From UBA1858 sp045105615 (GTDB lineage Bacteria; Pseudomonadota; Gammaproteobacteria; UBA4575), in contig JBGCDS010000031.1 of assembly GCA_045105615.1 (NCBI GenBank), forward strand, positions 1-16,895: a DNA stretch of 16,895 nt, written 5' to 3'. Under the pieces are notes generated by a model. The model had not been told where the DNA came from. It worked only from the letters and a program-made list of their open reading frames with translations, and made no database searches. A program made the translations under genes and the position numbers. The stretch's first letter is position 1. Each line of letters starts with the position of its first letter. Below, in pieces: positions 15,251 to 16,895 of this stretch.

Positions 15251-15985
15251 ATGTCTGAACGATTACATAAAGTGCTAGCTCGCATGGGCGTCGGTTCGCG
15301 CCGTGAAATTGAGCGTTGGATAAAGGAAGGGCTAGTAGAGGTTGATGGCGTTGCAGCACGCGTGGGTCAAACTTCTGAGGGCGTTACGAACGTATCAATT
15401 AATGGTGTTAACTTGGCATTACAGAGCGAAGTGGAAACACAGTTTATTCAGTACCATAAGCCCGATGATGAAATTTGTTCGCGTAAAGATCCGGAGGGGA
15501 GAAAGTCAGTTTACGATAATCTGCCAGCGTTAACAGAGGGACGCTGGATTGCTATTGGGCGATTAGATTTAACCACTTCTGGAATTCTATTGTTCACAAC
15601 TAATGGTGAATTAGCTAATGCGCTGATGCATCCTAGTGCGCAGGTTGATCGAGAGTACATGGTTCGCGTGCATGGCCGAGTGACACAAGAGCTTGTTTAT
15701 AACTTGAGAGAGGGTGTTAAGTTGGATGATGGTATTGCTAAGTTTACAGACGTGAAGCAGCGCCCAAGTAAGGGTGCCAATCAATGGCTGCAAGTAGTTC
15801 TACAAGAAGGTCGTAATCATGAAGTTAAACGTATGTTTGAATCTCAAGGTGTCCGCGTAACACGTCTAATTAGAATTAGATTTGGGTCGATTGCGCTCGA
15901 TGATAGTGTGAAAAAGGGAAAGCACCGCTTGTTAACCAATAAAGAAGTGAAGGCGCTTAATGCTTTAGTGCGGCAAGCTAAATAA
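15251..15985 (+). CDS. rluB: 23S rRNA pseudouridine synthase RluB
   Basis: RluB makes pseudouridine 2605 in 23S rRNA (E. coli numbering). The 244-residue protein starts with an S4 RNA-binding domain (ERLHKVLARMGVGSRREIER..., about 1-60). The catalytic domain follows, with the nucleophile D106 in GRLDLTTSG, then LFTTNGELANALMHPS, and a C-terminal VVLQEGRNHEVKRMFESQGVRVTRLIRIRFG. YHKPDDEICSRKDPEGRKSV near 68-86 points to the RluB/RsuA/RluE/F group, and the position after scpB points to RluB. It is shorter than some relatives that have long basic C-terminal tails. It is 111 bp after scpB, with no clear ribosome binding site. The stop is only 1 bp from the stop of the convergent gene. Confidence 0.94.
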   Translation: MSERLHKVLARMGVGSRREIERWIKEGLVEVDGVAARVGQTSEGVTNVSINGVNLALQSEVETQFIQYHKPDDEICSRKDPEGRKSVYDNLPALTEGRWIAIGRLDLTTSGILLFTTNGELANALMHPSAQVDREYMVRVHGRVTQELVYNLREGVKLDDGIAKFTDVKQRPSKGANQWLQVVLQEGRNHEVKRMFESQGVRVTRLIRIRFGSIALDDSVKKGKHRLLTNKEVKALNALVRQAK

Positions 15986-15986
15986 T

Positions 15987-16259
15987 TTAAAGTTCACACC
16001 AGTAGGGTCGATTTGGTTTTTCGCAATCGCCGTTATCAGAAAACGAATCCAGCCATTTTTTACCTTCATCGCTAGAAAGTAGCTTTGCCGAAAATGTTAT
16101 TACTAGCAGAAGCAGGCAGATTACCAGAACGCTATATAAAATTTTCACGCTTGAAGCTTTTTTAAGCGCAATAAAATCAGTATGCACAAGTGCAATAATC
16201 AATCCTATGATTACGCTTATAAATACTAATATCAATAATAAGCTATTAACAATAATCAC
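15987..16259 (-). CDS. 90-aa two-span membrane protein of unknown function
   Basis: I do not recognise this protein. It starts at a GTG (complement of 16257-16259) with AGG 9 bp before it. Two strongly hydrophobic segments lie at about residues 2-24 and 39-61, separated by a short polar loop with HTDF and KKASS. A hydrophilic C-terminal tail of about 28 residues ends DCEKPNRPYWCEL, with two cysteines that could form a disulfide if the tail is outside the cytoplasm. Both ends being hydrophobic-then-polar, an N-out/C-out or N-in/C-in hairpin fits. It converges on rluB with 1 bp between stop codons. Its upstream region is shared with the divergent DsrE-like gene. The hydrophobic pattern and tail make a real gene likely. 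Confidence 0.6.
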   Translation of the reverse strand: MIIVNSLLLILVFISVIIGLIIALVHTDFIALKKASSVKILYSVLVICLLLLVITFSAKLLSSDEGKKWLDSFSDNGDCEKPNRPYWCEL

Positions 16260-16413
16260 ATCGCTTGCCTGGTAGTTCTATATTTAATTGATTGTAATTT
16301 ATTAGCTGCTTAAAAAGATATATCGGTGAGCGGATAAACGTTGTCTTTCAGCTAAAAAAATGAGGCTAATAAAAATCTTGTACAGACAATAGTTTGAAAA
16401 AAGATAGCTTCGG

Positions 16414-16427
16414 TTGATATATATCAA
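16414..16427 (+). promoter_or_regulatory. FNR/ANR-type binding site upstream of the DsrE-like gene
   Basis: TTGATATATATCAA is a perfect palindrome and an exact match to the FNR consensus TTGAT-N4-ATCAA. Its centre is 16420.5. With the -10 element at 16450-16455 the start of transcription would be near 16462, placing the centre at -41.5, the standard position for class II activation by FNR. The binding protein itself is not in the window. Confidence 0.7.
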
Positions 16428-16449
16428 TATATTATAATATACTTATATG

Positions 16450-16455
16450 TATAGT
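16450..16455 (+). promoter_or_regulatory. -10 element (TATAGT) of the DsrE-like gene
   Basis: TATAGT matches TATAAT at five of six positions and lies 22 bp after the FNR-type palindrome, which takes the place of a -35 hexamer. A start near 16462 would give a leader of about 32 bases. An exact TATAAT also exists at 16433-16438, but it would put the palindrome at about -24.5. Confidence 0.5.
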
Positions 16456-16493
16456 TTCTCTAGGTAAACCCCTGAAGTGCAAAGGAGAAATAA

Positions 16494-16895
16494 ATGAAAA
16501 AAATTGCGTCATTATTATTTATAACATCTGTTCTATTGGTCTCAGCAGTAGGTGCGGCTGAGCAGAATGAGGAAAAACAGAATGTTTTGATTCACTTAAG
16601 TAGTTACACCGACAATCTTCACGCAGTAAGCATGGCTTTGAAGATAGGGCGAATGCTTTCTAGTAACGACATGTCTGTAACGCTGTTTCTAGATTTAGAA
16701 GGCGTGCGTTTAGCGGATAAAAATCAACCACAAAATCTAGTATGGGGTACAGGTGATTCTATAGAGGAATTATACCTAGCTTACGTTAATGCTGGTGGTG
16801 TGCTGCTTGTGTGTCCTCATTGTGCTAAGGCCGCAGGTGTAGTCGAGCTGCGTGACGGAGCGGTCATTTCTAGTCAGAAGAGTTTGCTAATGGCG
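16494..16895 (+). CDS. Secreted DsrE-family protein, partial
   Basis: The gene runs off the right edge; 134 codons are visible. GGAG lies 6 bp before the ATG. The protein begins MKKIASLLFITSVLLVSAVG, a Sec signal peptide with probable cleavage after GAA (about residue 22), so it is periplasmic. The mature part begins NVLIHLSSYTDNLHAVSMALKI, then VTLFLDLEGV and GGVLLVCPHCAKAAG, with C107 and C110. This is the DsrE/DsrF-like fold, and the CPHC motif is typical of exported members. DsrE-family proteins carry sulfur as persulfide in the sulfur oxidation/relay pathways; the role of the exported CPHC members is less clear. The upstream FNR-type site suggests induction when oxygen is low. The family assignment is by motif recall. 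Confidence 0.85.
   Translation, partial: MKKIASLLFITSVLLVSAVGAAEQNEEKQNVLIHLSSYTDNLHAVSMALKIGRMLSSNDMSVTLFLDLEGVRLADKNQPQNLVWGTGDSIEELYLAYVNAGGVLLVCPHCAKAAGVVELRDGAVISSQKSLLMA

Larger units (their letters stand above)
16260..16493. other. Divergent AT-rich intergenic region
   Basis: This 234-bp stretch separates the 90-aa membrane gene from the DsrE-like gene. Apart from the FNR-type palindrome and the -10 element listed separately, I see no ORF with a ribosome binding site. The AT-rich part (about 16414-16456) is next to the palindrome. Confidence 0.6.

Noticed and set aside
16326..16337. GTGAGCGGATAA, identical to 12 bases of the lac operator
   Set aside because: Only one half-site-like stretch is present, with no palindrome, no LacI gene and no sugar genes nearby; chance match.

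Overview
The window looks like chromosomal DNA of a gammaproteobacterium of fairly low GC content (my impression, not a calculated value). The reasons are a rnt/efpL pair, mlaA, a yciB-yciI pair, and the run yciO - site-2 protease - trpS - scpA - scpB - rluB, an order familiar from Gammaproteobacteria. I cannot name a genus. Several genes have weak or no Shine-Dalgarno sequences; others have clear ones. There are no rRNA, tRNA, CRISPR, transposase or phage genes.

Layout. (1) 1-579, minus strand: a 25-codon hydrophobic mini-ORF, then the 5' part of a membrane gene resembling the N-terminal domain of the urate hydroxylase PuuD. (2) 699-4057, plus strand: a hyuB-type hydantoinase/oxoprolinase subunit and, 14 bp later, an asparagine-synthetase-type amidotransferase of the kind that makes the osmolyte N-acetylglutaminylglutamine amide (NAGGN). 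Neither usual partner (hyuA, ngg) is present. (3) 4133-4450: monothiol glutaredoxin grxD, facing rnt-efpL (5883-4511, minus) across a hairpin. (4) 5984-8822, plus strand: argG, mlaA and an unrecognised protein with a zinc-binding motif and a PH/GRAM-like domain. (5) 10924-8864, minus strand: yciB, yciI, a parvulin-type isomerase lipoprotein, a hairpin and a 53-codon ORF. (6) 11051-15985, plus strand: yciO, a site-2 protease gene, trpS, scpA, scpB, rluB. (7) 16259-15987, minus strand: a 90-aa two-span membrane protein whose stop lies 1 bp from that of rluB. (8) 16494 to the end, plus strand: a secreted DsrE-family protein running off the window, behind an exact FNR-type palindrome.

How they fit together. 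Most genes are housekeeping: translation (efpL, trpS, rluB, rnt, perhaps yciO), chromosome segregation (scpAB), envelope maintenance (mlaA, yciB, the isomerase), arginine synthesis and iron-sulfur supply (grxD). The accessory points are the hyuB-asnO pair without partners, the two short ORFs with good ribosome binding sites, and the DsrE-like gene whose upstream region has the geometry of an oxygen-responsive (FNR/ANR) class II promoter.
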